The notes under the pieces were generated by a model, which did no database searches, had not been told where the DNA came from, and saw only the letters and a program-made list of their open reading frames with translations. From Clostridiales bacterium (GTDB lineage: Bacteria > Bacillota_A > Clostridia > Saccharofermentanales > Saccharofermentanaceae): 7,129 nt of DNA. The stretch's first letter is position 1. Each line of letters begins with the position of its first letter. A program made the position numbers and the translations under genes. Below are positions 6,507 through 7,129 of the stretch, one piece after another. The stretch lies in NCBI GenBank assembly GCA_017649745.1, contig JAGCGE010000256.1:1-7129 (forward strand), read 5' to 3'.

Positions 6507-6575
6507 TCTTTTCGAGAGGTGAAATGCTGAAAAAACACACAATTATCTTTTGTATTTGTTAATTATTTTTGAGAT

Positions 6576-6608
6576 ACGAAACGTTTTTCGAAAAATAAAA
6601 CGTTTCGT
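6576..6608. promoter_or_regulatory. Perfect inverted repeat, candidate paired LacI-family operators
   Basis: ACGAAACGTTTT at 6576-6587 is repeated as its exact reverse complement at 6597-6608, with 9 bases between. Each arm contains the palindromic core AAACGTTT, centred on CG. A central CG flanked by A/T-rich half sites is typical of operators bound by LacI-family regulators, including CcpA catabolite-response sites. Neither strand shows a T run after the hairpin, so it is unlikely to be a terminator. Which of the two divergent genes it controls, and by what regulator, is inference; it is closer to the plus-strand promoter. Confidence 0.5.
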
Positions 6609-6644
6609 CACGCAAAATTGCCGAATTTAAAAGGTAAAAACGCC

Positions 6645-6673
6645 TTGATATTTATTGTTCATTCGTAGACAAT
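6645..6673 (+). promoter_or_regulatory. Tentative promoter of the Cthe_2159-type lipoprotein gene
   Basis: TTGATA at 6645-6650 and GACAAT at 6668-6673 are separated by 17 bases. AATAAT at 6671-6676 is an alternative -10 at a 20-base spacing. The start would be near 6680, leaving a leader of about 44 bases. The inverted repeat ends 36 bases before the -35. Matches are moderate, so this is a tentative call. Confidence 0.4.
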
Positions 6674-6723
6674 AATCTCGTTGCTCGCCGGCCGGCAAGA
6701 CTGCAATAGGGAAAGGAGTTTTT

Positions 6724-7129
6724 ATGAAAAACAACAAATTCAAAAAGCTGACGGCTGTCATCCTTGCTGCTTCAATTATGAGCATCGCAGCAGGATGTGA
6801 GCAAGAACTTCAGACGATCTGCTCTGATGCAAGTGAACTCGCTGAGACTTGCCAGTCAGAGATCGAAGCTGAGACAGAGATCACGCCTGAGACGATCGAT
6901 CTTAGCGAGACCGAAGGTACAGTAAGTATCACTAAAGCCGGTTCCTATATCGTAAAGGGCAGTACAGAAAACGGCATGATCATCGTTGAAGCTACAAAGG
7001 AAGACGAGATCGACATCACACTCGACAACATATCGATCACGAATCCGACATCCGCAGCCATCTACGTGAAAAAAGCAAAGAAGGTTAATCTAACTTTAAA
7101 GGGCAAAAACAGATTGATCACTCCCGGTG
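6724..7129 (+). CDS. Lipoprotein with a probable Cthe_2159-type carbohydrate-binding domain (3' truncated)
   Basis: The first 135 codons are visible and the frame runs off the window without a stop. The ATG at 6724 has AAAGGAG 5 bases upstream. A signal peptide (Lys/Asn-rich start, hydrophobic stretch) ends in IAAGC, with the lipidated cysteine at residue 25, so the protein should be tethered to the outer membrane face. A Glu/Thr-rich spacer follows (about 26-62). From about residue 63 the pattern VSITKAGSYIVKGSTENG, IDITLDNISI, AAIYVKKAKKVNLTLKG appears. This resembles the start of the Cthe_2159 family, a parallel beta-helix-like domain reported to bind polysaccharide, which often opens with an ITKAGxYxLxG segment and a stretch like LDxxxIxxxxxAAIYVxxA. 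The family assignment is from memory of that motif and covers only its start; substrate and full length cannot be judged. It is divergent from the duplicated-ribbon gene. Confidence 0.8.
   Translation, partial: MKNNKFKKLTAVILAASIMSIAAGCEQELQTICSDASELAETCQSEIEAETEITPETIDLSETEGTVSITKAGSYIVKGSTENGMIIVEATKEDEIDITLDNISITNPTSAAIYVKKAKKVNLTLKGKNRLITPG

Larger units (their letters stand above)
6469..6723. other. Divergent intergenic region with candidate operator
   Basis: This is 255 bases between divergent genes, very AT-rich apart from a short GC block at 6685-6697. It contains the minus-strand promoter (6498-6506), an AT-rich stretch with no recognised element (6530-6575), a perfect inverted repeat (6576-6608), a tentative plus-strand promoter (6645-6673) and a GC-only palindrome (6687-6696). 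No short coding frame with a ribosome binding site was found in it. Confidence 0.7.

Noticed and set aside
5997..6530. A 177-codon plus-strand open frame overlapping the start of the duplicated-ribbon gene and its promoter
   Set aside because: Its translation is a low-complexity Ser/Arg-rich sequence typical of an antisense shadow, and it runs through the promoter of the real gene.
6576..6608. Intrinsic terminator
   Set aside because: The stem is AT-rich and neither side is followed by a T run. It lies between divergent genes where no transcript should end.

Overview
The window looks like a chromosomal segment of a Gram-positive anaerobe of the class Clostridia. It is moderately AT-rich and has strong AGGAGG-type ribosome binding sites. 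It encodes two lipoproteins, a surface protein with DUF4214 repeats and a protein resembling the Cthe_2159 carbohydrate-binding family, all of which I associate with Clostridia. Genus and species cannot be read from it. No rRNA, tRNA, CRISPR array, transposase or phage gene is visible.

Layout. (1) Bases 1-803, plus strand: the 3' end of a gene for a repeat-containing surface protein, closed by a strong intrinsic terminator at 836-866. (2) Bases 4551-884, minus strand: a compact four-gene operon. Three adjacent genes encode paralogous single-pass membrane proteins, each with an N-terminal four-cysteine zinc ribbon, a charged helical segment, one membrane helix and a related extracytoplasmic domain. 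The fourth gene encodes a lipoprotein of unknown family. The first three genes are joined by ATGA stop/start overlaps, and the lipoprotein follows after 22 bases. (3) Bases 4552-4995: an intergenic region with the operon promoter, two tandem hairpin terminators and a degenerate repeat cluster. (4) Bases 6468-4996, minus strand: a larger zinc-ribbon protein made of two copies of a ribbon plus TPR-like module around a two-helix membrane hairpin. (5) Bases 6469-6723: a divergent intergenic region with a perfect 12-bp inverted repeat resembling paired LacI-family operators. (6) Bases 6724-7129, plus strand: the 5' end of a lipoprotein gene with a probable Cthe_2159-type domain.

How the genes may work together. 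Five zinc ribbons in four neighbouring membrane proteins, plus a co-transcribed lipoprotein, suggest an envelope-associated system. The ribbons would face the cytoplasm and the paralogous domains would face the cell exterior. The minus-strand promoters of the operon and of the duplicated-ribbon gene share an extended -10 of the form TGTTATNAT, but they are separated by terminators. No enzymatic domain was recognised in these proteins, so a sensing, scaffolding or envelope-homeostasis role is inference only. This cluster is the most interesting part of the window.
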